Source: Pseudomonas fluorescens (GTDB lineage Bacteria; Pseudomonadota; Gammaproteobacteria; Pseudomonadales; Pseudomonadaceae). Taken from it: DNA of 64,000 bases. Position 1 is the first letter of the stretch. Each line of letters starts with the position of its first letter. The stretch is from contig NZ_CABVIX010000001.1 in the NCBI RefSeq assembly GCF_902498185.1, forward strand, positions 620,001 to 684,000, read 5' to 3'. A model generated the notes under the pieces. The model saw only the letters and a list, made by a program, of their open reading frames with translations, was not told the origin of the DNA and did no database searches. A program made the translations under genes and the position numbers. Below, one piece after another: positions 56,098 to 64,000 of the stretch.

Positions 56098-58530
56098 TCA
56101 CAGCTGCGGCGTGTACTTGACCGTGAGCAGGAAGTTGCGCGGTTCGCCGTAGTTGTTGCTGCCATTGAGCTGGTTGAAGCCCGCTACCCAATAGTGCTTG
56201 TCGAACAGGTTGTTGGCGTTGACCGCCAGGTTGACCTCCGGCGTCAGCTGATAGGCCACGCGGGCATTCCATACGGTGTAGCCGGGGACCTCATAGGTAC
56301 GCTCGTAGCCCAGGGTATGGCTCTGGCTGGTGAAGCCCAGCCCCGTGCTCCAGCGCTGGCCGTCGACGGGCAGCTTGTAGTCGGCCCAGGCGCGCAGCAT
56401 GTGCTTGGGCGTCCACTGGCTGAACACCCGGCCCTTGAGCTCGGGGTCGTCGAGAAACTTGGTGGTGTTGTAGGTGTAGCCAGCGAACAGCTGCAGGCCG
56501 CGGATCACCTCGCCGCTGATCTCGGCCTCCACGCCCTGGCTGCGCACCTTGCCCGAGGCCGTCGAGCAGTACCAGCCGTCACAGGCGAAGCCCGATGCCG
56601 TGTCGGTGACGGCGCGGTTTTCCTGGTCATAGCGAAACAGCGCCAGCGAGGCATTCACCTTGCCATCGAGCAGCTCGCCCTTCAGGCCGGTCTCGTAGTT
56701 GCTGCCCAGCACCGGCTCAAGCACCGAGCCACTGGCCGTGCGCTCGCTCTGCGGCTGGAAGACATCGGTATAACTGGCGTACCAGGCCCACTCGCGGGTC
56801 AGGTCGTAGACGATGCCGGCGTAGGGCGTCACCTGTCCGCTTTCGGTCATGCGGCTGGTCGGGCTGACCGTGCCCGGGTCGGTCGGGCTGCGGTAGACGG
56901 TGTCGTCGTAGCGGTAGTCGTACCAGCTGACCCGTGAACCCAGCACCAGGGACAGGCGCTCGACAGGGTTGACCCGCCACGCCCCGTACACGCCCTTCTG
57001 GCGAACATCATAGCCGGTCCGGGCGCCCCGCCCGTTGGCGGCAGCGAGCAGGCTGTCCCGGCTGGGTTCGGGGCGATCATGGTCGATGTCGAAGACGCTG
57101 TCGTTACCACCGAAGTTGCGCCAGTAACCATCATCGGATTCGAGCTGCGCGTAGTTGCTGCCCACGGTCACTTCGTGGCTGACCGAACCTGTGTCGAAGT
57201 GACCTACCAGGTTCATGTCCAGGCCCAGCTTGGTGGAATGGAAATCGGTGATCCAGTCGGCGTACTCGATGCCGCTGCCATCGGGCTCCAGGCCTTCGTT
57301 GACCGTCTGGGTGCGCTGGTGGGTGGAGGTGTTGGTCTCGCCCATGCGCAGCGCCGCAGCCTTGAAAGTCCAGTCATCGTTGAAGCGGTGTTCGAGGTCC
57401 GCGTACCAGGTGGTGACCTCGGTTTCGGCGCGGTTCCAGCGTGCGCCGGTGTAGGTCGAGCGGGGCAGGTCGACCGGCTTGCCGGTGGCGTAGCGGGGAA
57501 TGCCGCGCAGCATCGGCCGCGAGTCTTCGCGGCTGTAGCTGACACCAACGCCCAGGGTAGTGGCGTCGCTGAGGTCGAAGTCCAGGGCGCCGTACAGCGA
57601 GTGGGTCTTGCCCCACTGGTAGTCGATGAAACTGTCGCTCTGGTCTTCGTCCGCCACCAGACGGCCGCGGATCCTGCCGTCGTCGGTCAAGGGGCCGCCC
57701 GCATCCAGCTGCAGGCCGTAGTGGTCCCAGGAGCCTGCCTTGGCGGTCAGGCTGACAACGGGGGATGCTTGACCGCGCTTGCGCACCAGATTGATCGCGC
57801 CACCGGGACTGCCGGTGCCCTGCAAGAGGCCGGAAGCGCCGCGCAAAATCTCGACGCGGTCGAAAAATATCAGGTCCTGCGTAGCCCAGTTGCCCAGCGA
57901 ATAGTTGTTGCGCTGGATTGGCACGCCGTCGTATTGCCAGTCGTCGATCTGGAAACCTCGTGAAGTCACCACCATGCCGGGACCGATGCCCTGGGCGCCG
58001 ACCAGGCCGGTGGTGCGGTTGACCGCGTCCTTGAGGTCGGTGATGCCCTGGTCGTCCAGCTGCTGACGGGTGATGACGGTGACCGACTGGGGAATTTCCT
58101 TGAGGCTATGGGTGCCCTTGCCCAGCGTCACTGCGCGGGCGGCGTAGGCGCCGCTGCCTTCGGTGGTGGCGTCCCGGTAACCGCTGGTGATGCTGGTGCT
58201 GCCCAGTTCCAGGACGCCGTCGGCCTGGGGGATGGGCGCGACGCTGAGATGGCCGCCGGCGGTAACCCGCAGTTGCAAGCCGCTGCCCGCTAGTGCTGCG
58301 CCAAGGGCTTGCTCAGCGGTCATGTTGCCTACCACTGCAGGCGCCTGCTTGCCGCGTACCAGCTCAGGCTCCAGGGCGATGATCTGGCTGCTCTGGCTGG
58401 CGATGCGGTTGAGCGTACTGGCAAGGCTCGCTGCGGGCAGGTTGAATGAGAAGGTCTGGGCCTGTGCGAGCGTGCTGAGGCTGCTCAAGGCGAGGACGAC
58501 GGGCAGGGCGCGGGGCCAGGGGTTGTGCAC
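56098..58530 (-). CDS. TonB-dependent siderophore receptor with STN signalling domain
   Basis: An 810-residue receptor started by GTG (GGGAG 6 bases upstream). Signal peptide ending LAQA near 25, STN domain FSFNLPAASLASTLNRIASQ near 28-100, TonB-like segment and plug SVTVITRQQLDDQGITDLKD near 143-162, then a beta-barrel ending NFLLTVKYTPQL. The STN domain contacts an anti-sigma factor, here the FecR-like protein encoded just upstream. Belongs to the FpvA/FoxA group; the siderophore is unknown. Confidence 0.9.
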   Translation of the reverse strand: MHNPWPRALPVVLALSSLSTLAQAQTFSFNLPAASLASTLNRIASQSSQIIALEPELVRGKQAPAVVGNMTAEQALGAALAGSGLQLRVTAGGHLSVAPIPQADGVLELGSTSITSGYRDATTEGSGAYAARAVTLGKGTHSLKEIPQSVTVITRQQLDDQGITDLKDAVNRTTGLVGAQGIGPGMVVTSRGFQIDDWQYDGVPIQRNNYSLGNWATQDLIFFDRVEILRGASGLLQGTGSPGGAINLVRKRGQASPVVSLTAKAGSWDHYGLQLDAGGPLTDDGRIRGRLVADEDQSDSFIDYQWGKTHSLYGALDFDLSDATTLGVGVSYSREDSRPMLRGIPRYATGKPVDLPRSTYTGARWNRAETEVTTWYADLEHRFNDDWTFKAAALRMGETNTSTHQRTQTVNEGLEPDGSGIEYADWITDFHSTKLGLDMNLVGHFDTGSVSHEVTVGSNYAQLESDDGYWRNFGGNDSVFDIDHDRPEPSRDSLLAAANGRGARTGYDVRQKGVYGAWRVNPVERLSLVLGSRVSWYDYRYDDTVYRSPTDPGTVSPTSRMTESGQVTPYAGIVYDLTREWAWYASYTDVFQPQSERTASGSVLEPVLGSNYETGLKGELLDGKVNASLALFRYDQENRAVTDTASGFACDGWYCSTASGKVRSQGVEAEISGEVIRGLQLFAGYTYNTTKFLDDPELKGRVFSQWTPKHMLRAWADYKLPVDGQRWSTGLGFTSQSHTLGYERTYEVPGYTVWNARVAYQLTPEVNLAVNANNLFDKHYWVAGFNQLNGSNNYGEPRNFLLTVKYTPQL

Positions 58531-58608
58531 GGTTATCTCCCGATTGAATTGGCTGTCAGGAGATAGGTGCAACGAGAGGCAAAAACCGGACATGCCTGCG
58601 AATGATTT

Positions 58609-59598
58609 TCACTCTTTATTTTTCACAGGAGCCTGCGGGCTGATCAGCGTCAGCCATGGGCCGTAGCGCTCCACGCGGATCGGCAAGGTTTCGGCCAAGG
58701 CTGACAAGGCCCTTTGCGGCTGGTCCAGGGGGAACACACCTTGCACCCGTAGCCCGTGTATTTCGGGGGCGATGCGCAAGTAGCCGGGCTGGTAGGGACG
58801 CAGCGCATCGATCACCGCGTGCAATGGCACGTCGAGCACCTCGAGCTTGCCTTCAAGCCAGGCGGCACGATATCGCTGGTCGGTGTTCAGGCGCTCGATG
58901 CCGGTTGCGCTGAGCAACGCTGCCTGGCCTTGGAGCAGGTCCTCATGACGCTCATCGGCAAGACTGGCGCGCACGCTATGCTCAAGCACTACCACGCGGG
59001 TGGCGTGGGTTTCCTGGCTGACCAGGAAGCGCGTGCCCAGTGCCTGCACCTGGCCGTGCGCGGTTTTCACGCGCAAAGGGCGAAGCGGGTCGGCGGCCAC
59101 CTGGATCAACAGTTCGCCACGCAGCAGCAGCACCAGGCGTTGATGGCCGTCGAAGCGCAGGTCGACGGCGCTGGCGCTGTTCAGGCTCAAGCGGCTGCCA
59201 TCGGCCAGGGTGACGGTGCGCCGCTCGCCGCTGGCGGTGTGCACGTCAGCGAGCCGATTCTGCACCGTGTCGCTACGCCAGCCGGCCCATAGCCCACTCC
59301 CGAGCAGGCCGAGACCGGCCAGGCTGCGCAACACCTCGCGCCGAGATCGGGTGGGTTGCAGCAGCAGGCGGCGCGTGCCGATGGCCTGGCCGCCTGCGTG
59401 TCGCTCCAGCTCGCGAAGCGCCGCGCAGGACGTGCCCAGGCGCTGTTGCAGCCGGTCCCAGGCCTGCTGGTGGGCCGGATCCTGCCGCAGCCAGTGCTCC
59501 AGGCGCTGCAACAGGACGCTGTCGGGGGCGCGGGCGTTGAGCTCGACCATCCAGTCGATCGCCTGCTCGGCCACAGGGTCCAGGGTGCGGGCGGTCAT
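58609..59598 (-). CDS. FecR-like anti-sigma/sigma regulator
   Basis: A 329-residue FecR protein: DUF4880 N-terminus (AIDWMVELNARAPDSVLLQR near 12-31), one membrane helix (about 78-96, LAGLGLLGSGLWAG), FecR domain (about 105-205, ASGERRTVTLADGSRLSLNS) and a C-terminal STN-like region. ATG 59598 overlaps the sigma-factor stop (ATGA). It relays receptor occupancy to the sigma factor. Confidence 0.9.
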   Translation of the reverse strand: MTARTLDPVAEQAIDWMVELNARAPDSVLLQRLEHWLRQDPAHQQAWDRLQQRLGTSCAALRELERHAGGQAIGTRRLLLQPTRSRREVLRSLAGLGLLGSGLWAGWRSDTVQNRLADVHTASGERRTVTLADGSRLSLNSASAVDLRFDGHQRLVLLLRGELLIQVAADPLRPLRVKTAHGQVQALGTRFLVSQETHATRVVVLEHSVRASLADERHEDLLQGQAALLSATGIERLNTDQRYRAAWLEGKLEVLDVPLHAVIDALRPYQPGYLRIAPEIHGLRVQGVFPLDQPQRALSALAETLPIRVERYGPWLTLISPQAPVKNKE

Positions 59599-60101
59599 GA
59601 TTGCGATTGGCTCAGGTAGCACTGGCGCAGCGCTTGTTTCATGTAGCGGCTGACGGTGCGCTCGGACAGCGATAGCCTGGCGGCGATGTCCACGTAGCTC
59701 ATGCCATCGAGCTGACTATAGAGGAAGGCTGCCTTGACGACGGCAGGCAGGCCGTCGAGCATCTGGTCGAGGGTGAGCAGTGCCTCGATCAGCAGCAATT
59801 GTTCTTCGGCTGACGGCGCGACCTGTTCGGGCAGCAGCGCCAGACGCTCGAGGTAGGCCTGTTCCAGCTGGCGGCGGCGGTGACGGTCGAATATCAGCCG
59901 CCGGGCGATGGTCGACAGGTAGGCGCGCGGCTGCTGGATACCGTCCGGATCGACCCGCGCGTTGAGCATCTGGCAAAAGGCTTCGGCTGCGGTGTCCTCG
60001 GCATCGGCACGGTTGCGCAAGCGCTTGTGCACATGCTGCAGCAGCCAACGGTGATGGTCGCTGAAGAAGAAACCGAGCTTGCGGGTCGAGGTGTTGTCCA
60101 C
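59595..60101 (-). CDS. FecI-like ECF sigma factor
   Basis: A 168-residue ECF sigma factor. Region 2 RLRNRADAEDTAAEAFCQML near 27-46 and LSTIARRLIFDRHRR near 62-76; region 4 DGMSYVDIAARLSLSERTVSRYMKQA split by the HTH turn near 132-157. Expected to transcribe the downstream TonB receptor under iron limitation. Confidence 0.9.
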   Translation of the reverse strand: MDNTSTRKLGFFFSDHHRWLLQHVHKRLRNRADAEDTAAEAFCQMLNARVDPDGIQQPRAYLSTIARRLIFDRHRRRQLEQAYLERLALLPEQVAPSAEEQLLLIEALLTLDQMLDGLPAVVKAAFLYSQLDGMSYVDIAARLSLSERTVSRYMKQALRQCYLSQSQS

Positions 60102-60123
60102 CGAGTGGTATCCGGGCGTGAGT

Positions 60124-60140
60124 GTAAATCGTTCTCAATA
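60124..60140 (-). promoter_or_regulatory. Candidate Fur box upstream of the sigma factor
   Basis: Read on the minus strand TATTGAGAACGATTTAC, resembling Pseudomonas Fur boxes. It lies 23 bases before the sigma-factor start, as for iron-starvation sigma genes. Confidence 0.5.
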
Positions 60141-60187
60141 GTAGCCGGGGTGCCCGAGAGACTGCAATCGATCGCTGCGAGGTGTCG

Positions 60188-61129
60188 CTAGACCGGCATG
60201 CTCTGGTAGGGCTGTTCTTCCCCCGGACTGCGCTCGAACTGGCGCTTGTACTCGCGGCTGAACTGCGAAGTGCTCTGGTAGCCCACCCGGTGCGCCACCT
60301 GTGCCACGCCCAGGCCTTCGCCAACCAGCATCTGCTGAGCCTTGAGCAGGCGCAGGCGCTTGAGATACTGCATCGGCGCCATGTCGGTGCAGCGCTTGAA
60401 ATGCTCATGGAACGTCGAGACGCTCATGTTGGCACGGCTGGCAAGCTCTTCCACGCCCAGGGGGTCGGCATAATGCTCGCGCAGGTGGGCGAGGGCTGCG
60501 CCGATGCGGGCAAAGTGGCCTTGTTGTTCCACCAGGGCCCGCAATACACCGGCCTGTGGACCGCGCAAGGCGGTGTAGAGCACTTCGCGCACCCGGCCCG
60601 GGCCGAGCATCTGGGCATCAAGAGGATCTTGCAGGCACTGCAGCAATCGCTCGACGCTGTCGCGCATGGCAGTATCCAGCGCTGCAGAGGTCATGGAATG
60701 AGGGGTCTGCGCCTGCACCGCCGGATCGGGTGGCAGACCCATGCTTTGCACCAGCTCGCCGAGCACGGCCCGGTCGATGTCCACCGCGATCCCGAGCAGC
60801 GGCTCTTCGGGGGTGGCGAAGGTTTCGCACATGAATGGCACGGACAGCGCCTGTACCAGGTAATGCCCGGCACCGTACTCCAGCGTGCGCGGGCCCAGGC
60901 GCGCGAGCTTGCTGCCCTGGGCGAGGATCATCAGGCTGGGCTCGTAGATCTGCGGGCTGCTCGCCACGTAGTGACTCCACGACAACACCTGCACGCCGGG
61001 CAGGGCGGTGTCGACGAAGCCCTGGCGCAGGGCCAGAGGTTCGATCAGGGCGCAGAGGGCGGCGTTGGCATCGAGATGACGGGTCAGGTGCATGGTGGCT
61101 TCGGGCAGAGAATCAGACAGTTGCATCAT
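60188..61129 (-). CDS. AraC-family transcriptional regulator
   Basis: A 313-residue regulator with an AraC_N-type sensor (about 20-180, SLMILAQGSKLARLG) and two C-terminal HTHs (about 205-300, LASRANMSVSTFHEHFKRCT and VGYQSTSQFSREYKRQFE). Divergent from the alcohol dehydrogenase gene, the typical arrangement of a dedicated activator. The first of two adjacent ATGs is taken. Confidence 0.9.
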   Translation of the reverse strand: MMQLSDSLPEATMHLTRHLDANAALCALIEPLALRQGFVDTALPGVQVLSWSHYVASSPQIYEPSLMILAQGSKLARLGPRTLEYGAGHYLVQALSVPFMCETFATPEEPLLGIAVDIDRAVLGELVQSMGLPPDPAVQAQTPHSMTSAALDTAMRDSVERLLQCLQDPLDAQMLGPGRVREVLYTALRGPQAGVLRALVEQQGHFARIGAALAHLREHYADPLGVEELASRANMSVSTFHEHFKRCTDMAPMQYLKRLRLLKAQQMLVGEGLGVAQVAHRVGYQSTSQFSREYKRQFERSPGEEQPYQSMPV

Positions 61130-61170
61130 CGCAGACTTGCCGCTTGCTGGCAGCTCGCGCCGACGAGGTT

Positions 61171-61199
61171 CGGAGAATCAGGCATGACTGCCGGAGAAT
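61171..61199. promoter_or_regulatory. Direct repeat CGGAGAAT x2, likely AraC-type operator
   Basis: CGGAGAAT at 61171-61178 and 61192-61199, start-to-start distance 21 bases (two helical turns), in the AraC/alcohol dehydrogenase intergenic region. Confidence 0.55.
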
Positions 61200-61271
61200 T
61201 CGCTGTGGGCCTGGAAGCGCATCGCGCGCACAATGCGCCGCCTCGATTATTCATGCCTTGCGAGGTTTTGC

Positions 61272-62324
61272 ATGTACACAGCCATCGGTTACGCCGCCCA
61301 GTCGCCCACCGCCCCCCTGGCGCCCATGACCTTCGAGCGCCGCAGCCCGCGTGCCGACGACGTCGCCATCGACATCCTCTATTGCGGCGTCTGCCACTCC
61401 GACATCCACCAGGCGCGCAACGAGTGGGGCATCGCGGTCTACCCGCTGATGCCGGGCCACGAGATCGTCGGCCGGGTAACCGCGGTCGGCTCCAGCGTCA
61501 GTCAGTATCGGGTCGGTGACCTGGTCGGTGTCGGCTGCATGGTCGACTCCTGCCGCCACTGCGAGGCCTGCGCTGCGGACCTGGAGCAGTACTGCCTCGA
61601 AGGCCCGACCATGACCTACGCCACCCCAGACCGGGTCGACGGCAGCAACACCATGGGCGGGTACTCGAGCAGCATCGTGGTCAGCGAGCATTTCGTGGTG
61701 CGCATTCCTGCCGCCCTCGACCTGCCAAGCGCCGCGCCGATCCTCTGCGCTGGCATCACCACCTACTCGCCGCTCAAGCACTACGGCGTCAAGCCGGGCC
61801 ACAAGGTCGGCATCCTCGGCATGGGCGGCCTGGGTCACATGGGCATCAAGTTCGCCAAGGCCATGGGCGCCGAAGTGACCCTGTTCACCCGCTCCCAGGC
61901 CAAGGCCGAGGAAGCCCGCCGCCAAGGCGCCGACCATGTGATCGTGTCCACCGATGTGTCGCAGATGCGCGATGCGGCCGGTCGTTTCGACTTCCTGCTC
62001 GACACCATCCCGGTCCAGCATGACCTGAACCCGTACCTGGAAACCCTCAAGTTCGACGGCGTGCACATTCTCGTCGGCCTGATCGAACCGGTCGACCCGG
62101 CGCTGCACGCCGCCAACCTGGTGATGAAGCGCCGCGTGCTGGCCGGTTCGTTGATCGGCGGCATCGCCGAGACCCAGGAAGTGCTGGACTTCTGCGCCGA
62201 GCACGGGATCACCTGCGACATCGAGATGCTCGACATCCGCAACATCAACGAGGCGTATACCCGGATGATCGCCGGTGATGTGAAGTACCGTTTCGTGATA
62301 GACATGGCTACGCTGAAGGCCTGA
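61272..62324 (+). CDS. NAD(P)-dependent zinc alcohol dehydrogenase (YahK/CAD-like)
   Basis: A 350-residue medium-chain dehydrogenase: catalytic zinc [11 protein letters not shown] near 38-48 and PGHEIVGRV, structural zinc CxxCxxC region [20 protein letters not shown] near 92-111, Rossmann [20 protein letters not shown] near 177-196. ATG 61272 has GCGAGG upstream. The cinnamyl-alcohol-dehydrogenase/YahK group reduces diverse aldehydes. Confidence 0.9.
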   Translation: MYTAIGYAAQSPTAPLAPMTFERRSPRADDVAIDILYCGVCHSDIHQARNEWGIAVYPLMPGHEIVGRVTAVGSSVSQYRVGDLVGVGCMVDSCRHCEACAADLEQYCLEGPTMTYATPDRVDGSNTMGGYSSSIVVSEHFVVRIPAALDLPSAAPILCAGITTYSPLKHYGVKPGHKVGILGMGGLGHMGIKFAKAMGAEVTLFTRSQAKAEEARRQGADHVIVSTDVSQMRDAAGRFDFLLDTIPVQHDLNPYLETLKFDGVHILVGLIEPVDPALHAANLVMKRRVLAGSLIGGIAETQEVLDFCAEHGITCDIEMLDIRNINEAYTRMIAGDVKYRFVIDMATLKA

Positions 62325-62407
62325 GCCATACGCTCCCGCTGAAGGCTGAGGTTGTGAGGTGGGAAGGGGGCGCGTACCATGCCGGCCATCCTTCCAATAA
62401 TCAACCG

Positions 62408-62446
62408 ACGCTCGCCTGCCCTGTCTCCAGACCTGGCGGCGAGCGT
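62408..62446 (+). other. Leader or terminator hairpin before the MFS gene
   Basis: ACGCTCGCC (62408-62416) pairs with GGCGAGCGT (62438-62446), followed by TTGTCTGTCC. May end the dehydrogenase transcript or act as a leader structure for the transporter gene. Confidence 0.4.
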
Positions 62447-62482
62447 TTGTCTGTCCTGTTTCCGGAGTCCTCAGCGCAAACC

Positions 62483-63667
62483 ATGAACAGTTCCACACCC
62501 GCCCACGCCGGAAGCTGGCTGAGCGTCATCGCCCTGGCTCTCGCCGCGTTCATCTTCAATACCACCGAATTCGTCCCGGTGGCCTTGCTCAGCGACATCG
62601 GCCGCAGCTTTGACATGACCACGGCCCAGGTCGGGCTGATGCTGACCATCTATGCCTGGGTGGTGGCGCTGGCCTCGCTGCCGATGATGCTGCTCACCCG
62701 CAACATGGAGCGCCGGCGCCTGCTGATGCTGGTGTTCGGGGTGTTCATCGTCAGTCACCTGCTGTCATGGCTGGCGCAGAGTTTCGCCATGCTGCTGGTC
62801 AGCCGTATCGGCATCGCCTTGTCCCATGCAGTGTTCTGGGCCATCACGGCCTCGCTTGCCGTGCGCGTCGCACCGCCGGGCCAGCAGTCAAAGGCGCTCG
62901 GCCTGCTGGCCACCGGCACCACGCTGGCCATGGTCCTGGGCATTCCCCTGGGGCGTGTGGTGGGCGAAGCGTTGGGATGGCGGGTGACCTTTCTGTGCAT
63001 CTCTGGCGTAGCGCTGGCGACCATGCTGTGCCTGCTCAAGTCGCTGCCCCTGCTGCCAAGCCAGAACTCGGGATCGCTGCGCAGCCTGCCGATGCTGTTC
63101 AAGCGGCCGGCGCTGGTGACCGTGTATGTGCTGGTGGCACTGGTGATCACCGCGCAGTTCACCGCCTACAGCTACATCGAGCCCTTCGCGCTGCATGTCG
63201 CGCACATCAGTGGCGACCGCATCACGCTGATGCTGCTGCTATTCGGCGGCGCCGGGCTGGTGGGTTCGGTATTGTTCAGCCGCTACAGCGACCGCTTCCC
63301 GCAGGGCTTCCTGATTGGTTCGATCGCCGGGCTGGCGGCGTGCCTGCTGTTGCTGCTGCCGCTGTCGGCAAGCTTCTTCAGCCTGGCAACCGTCAGCGTG
63401 TTCTGGGGCATTTCCATCTTGAGCTTCAGCCTGGCCTTGCAGTCGCGCACCCTCAAGCTGGCGAACGATGCCACGGACGTGGCCATGGCGCTGTTCTCGG
63501 GCATCTACAACATCGGCATCGGTGGTGGCGCGCTGCTGGGCAGCATCGTCAGCAGCCAGATCGGCGTCGCCAATATCGGACTGGTGGGCGGTGCGCTGGC
63601 GGTGGGCGGATTGCTGCTGTGCCTGAGCGCCAGGCGGCGCTTCGCGGGGGCGGCCCAGCAAGGCTGA
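62483..63667 (+). CDS. MFS efflux transporter (SotB/YdhP-like)
   Basis: A 394-residue 12-helix MFS protein of the DHA1 group. [20 protein letters not shown] near 23-42 is the SotB/AraJ/YdhP start, [12 protein letters not shown] near 72 the loop 2-3 motif and [20 protein letters not shown] near 148-167 motif C. ATG 62483 is chosen from family alignment. Substrates of the family include sugars and drugs. Confidence 0.88.
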   Translation: MNSSTPAHAGSWLSVIALALAAFIFNTTEFVPVALLSDIGRSFDMTTAQVGLMLTIYAWVVALASLPMMLLTRNMERRRLLMLVFGVFIVSHLLSWLAQSFAMLLVSRIGIALSHAVFWAITASLAVRVAPPGQQSKALGLLATGTTLAMVLGIPLGRVVGEALGWRVTFLCISGVALATMLCLLKSLPLLPSQNSGSLRSLPMLFKRPALVTVYVLVALVITAQFTAYSYIEPFALHVAHISGDRITLMLLLFGGAGLVGSVLFSRYSDRFPQGFLIGSIAGLAACLLLLLPLSASFFSLATVSVFWGISILSFSLALQSRTLKLANDATDVAMALFSGIYNIGIGGGALLGSIVSSQIGVANIGLVGGALAVGGLLLCLSARRRFAGAAQQG

Positions 63668-63685
63668 ACCCTATCGCCGTTTGGT

Positions 63686-64000
63686 TCAAAGCACCATTGC
63701 CATCCACGCTGAGGCCAGCAGCAGCAAGGCCAGAAGCTGATTGAACCGTCGCAATCGCTGCGGCGACTGCAGCCAGCGGGCGCTGCCAACCCCCAACAGC
63801 GCCCAGACGGTCATGCAAGGCAAGGCCATCAGCAGGAATATCAGCGACAGCTGCAGCACCCGGGCGCTGTTGTCCTGATGACCGGCGAACACGCCGATCA
63901 CCGCGACCGCCATCAACCATACCTTCGGGTTGACCACTTGCAGCAGGGCTGCACCCGCGGCGCCCAGGTTACGCTGGCGTGCAGCTTGCAACGGCTCGCC
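63686..64000 (-). CDS. LysE/RhtB-family exporter (cut by window edge)
   Basis: The C-terminal 104 residues of a LysE-type amino-acid exporter; the start lies beyond the window. NPKVWLMAVAVIGVF is the family's second-half signature, followed by two further membrane helices. Confidence 0.85.
   Translation of the reverse strand, partial: GEPLQAARQRNLGAAGAALLQVVNPKVWLMAVAVIGVFAGHQDNSARVLQLSLIFLLMALPCMTVWALLGVGSARWLQSPQRLRRFNQLLALLLLASAWMAMVL

Noticed and set aside
1..64000. CRISPR arrays, tRNA/rRNA genes, insertion sequences, phage genes
   Set aside because: No regularly spaced repeats, cloverleaf or rRNA sequence, transposase or integrase reading frame was recognised on either strand.

Overview
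The window reads as a GC-rich gammaproteobacterial chromosome, most likely a Pseudomonas of the putida type. The basis is codon use, Shine-Dalgarno sequences, a FecI/FecR/TonB-receptor unit, an LpxO-like gene and candidate Crc/Hfq sites. Positions 1 to about 53.8 kb form one dense steroid (probably bile-acid) catabolic island. The last 10 kb are ordinary chromosomal genes. I see no rRNA, tRNA, CRISPR array or insertion sequence. The left and right edges cut an acyl-CoA dehydrogenase and a LysE-type exporter.

Layout. (1) 0-14.1 kb, side chain and uptake: a split acyl-CoA dehydrogenase, an acyl-CoA ligase, a DUF1329 protein, an MFS transporter on the minus strand, then a six-gene operon (old-yellow-enzyme reductase, FATP-type ligase, metallo-beta-lactamase-fold hydrolase, DUF1302 protein, Ltp2-like aldolase, DUF35-MaoC fusion). 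(2) 14.2-17.7 kb, a beta-propeller-like protein plus an RND/MMPL transporter. (3) 17.8-20.7 kb, a LuxR-type regulator and two short-chain dehydrogenases, one resembling Comamonas 3-alpha-HSD. (4) 20.8-31.5 kb, two divergent operons: hsaF, hsaG, hsaE and a 7-alpha-HSD-like gene on minus; hsaA, kshB, a fadD3-like ligase, DUF1302 and an Fe-S old-yellow-enzyme relative on plus. (5) 31.6-37.3 kb, hsaD, two SDRs, a SnoaL/BaiE-like protein and a second split acyl-CoA dehydrogenase. (6) 37.4-47.1 kb, a ten-gene operon hsaC-ipdA-ipdB-ECH-ipdC-echA20-ACAD-ACAD-fadA6-SDR for rings A/B cleavage products and C/D-ring degradation. (7) 47.2-53.8 kb, ipdF, a MaoC hydratase, a thiolase, a second LuxR-type regulator, a second DUF1329, kshA and a 50-aa secreted peptide.

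How it works together. CoA ligases, split dehydrogenases, hydratases, aldolase and thiolases shorten the acyl side chain. Hydroxysteroid dehydrogenases oxidise ring hydroxyls. KshAB opens ring B, and HsaA/C/D/E/G/F degrade ring A to pyruvate and propionyl-CoA. FadD3-, Ipd-, EchA20- and FadA6-type enzymes take apart the C/D rings. The 3-ketosteroid delta1-dehydrogenase, ketosteroid isomerase and an HsaB-type flavin reductase were not found here and must lie elsewhere.

The main new observation is regulatory. An 18-bp box, TAGTCY-N5-GACGATG (core GTC-N6-GAC), stands before 14 transcription units, both strands included. It is followed after 19-21 bases by a sigma-70-like -10 hexamer, which puts its centre near -41.5, the class II position used by LuxR-type activators. 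The two LuxR-type regulators share an almost identical HTH region. The only cluster promoter in the window without the box is that of the first regulator, which instead carries the longest AAn repeat (a Crc/Hfq-type site) in its leader. Shorter AAnAAnAA sites sit at the starts of the uptake genes, kshA and a few others. A carbon-catabolite gate on regulator and uptake, followed by a single-operator regulon, is the inferred logic.
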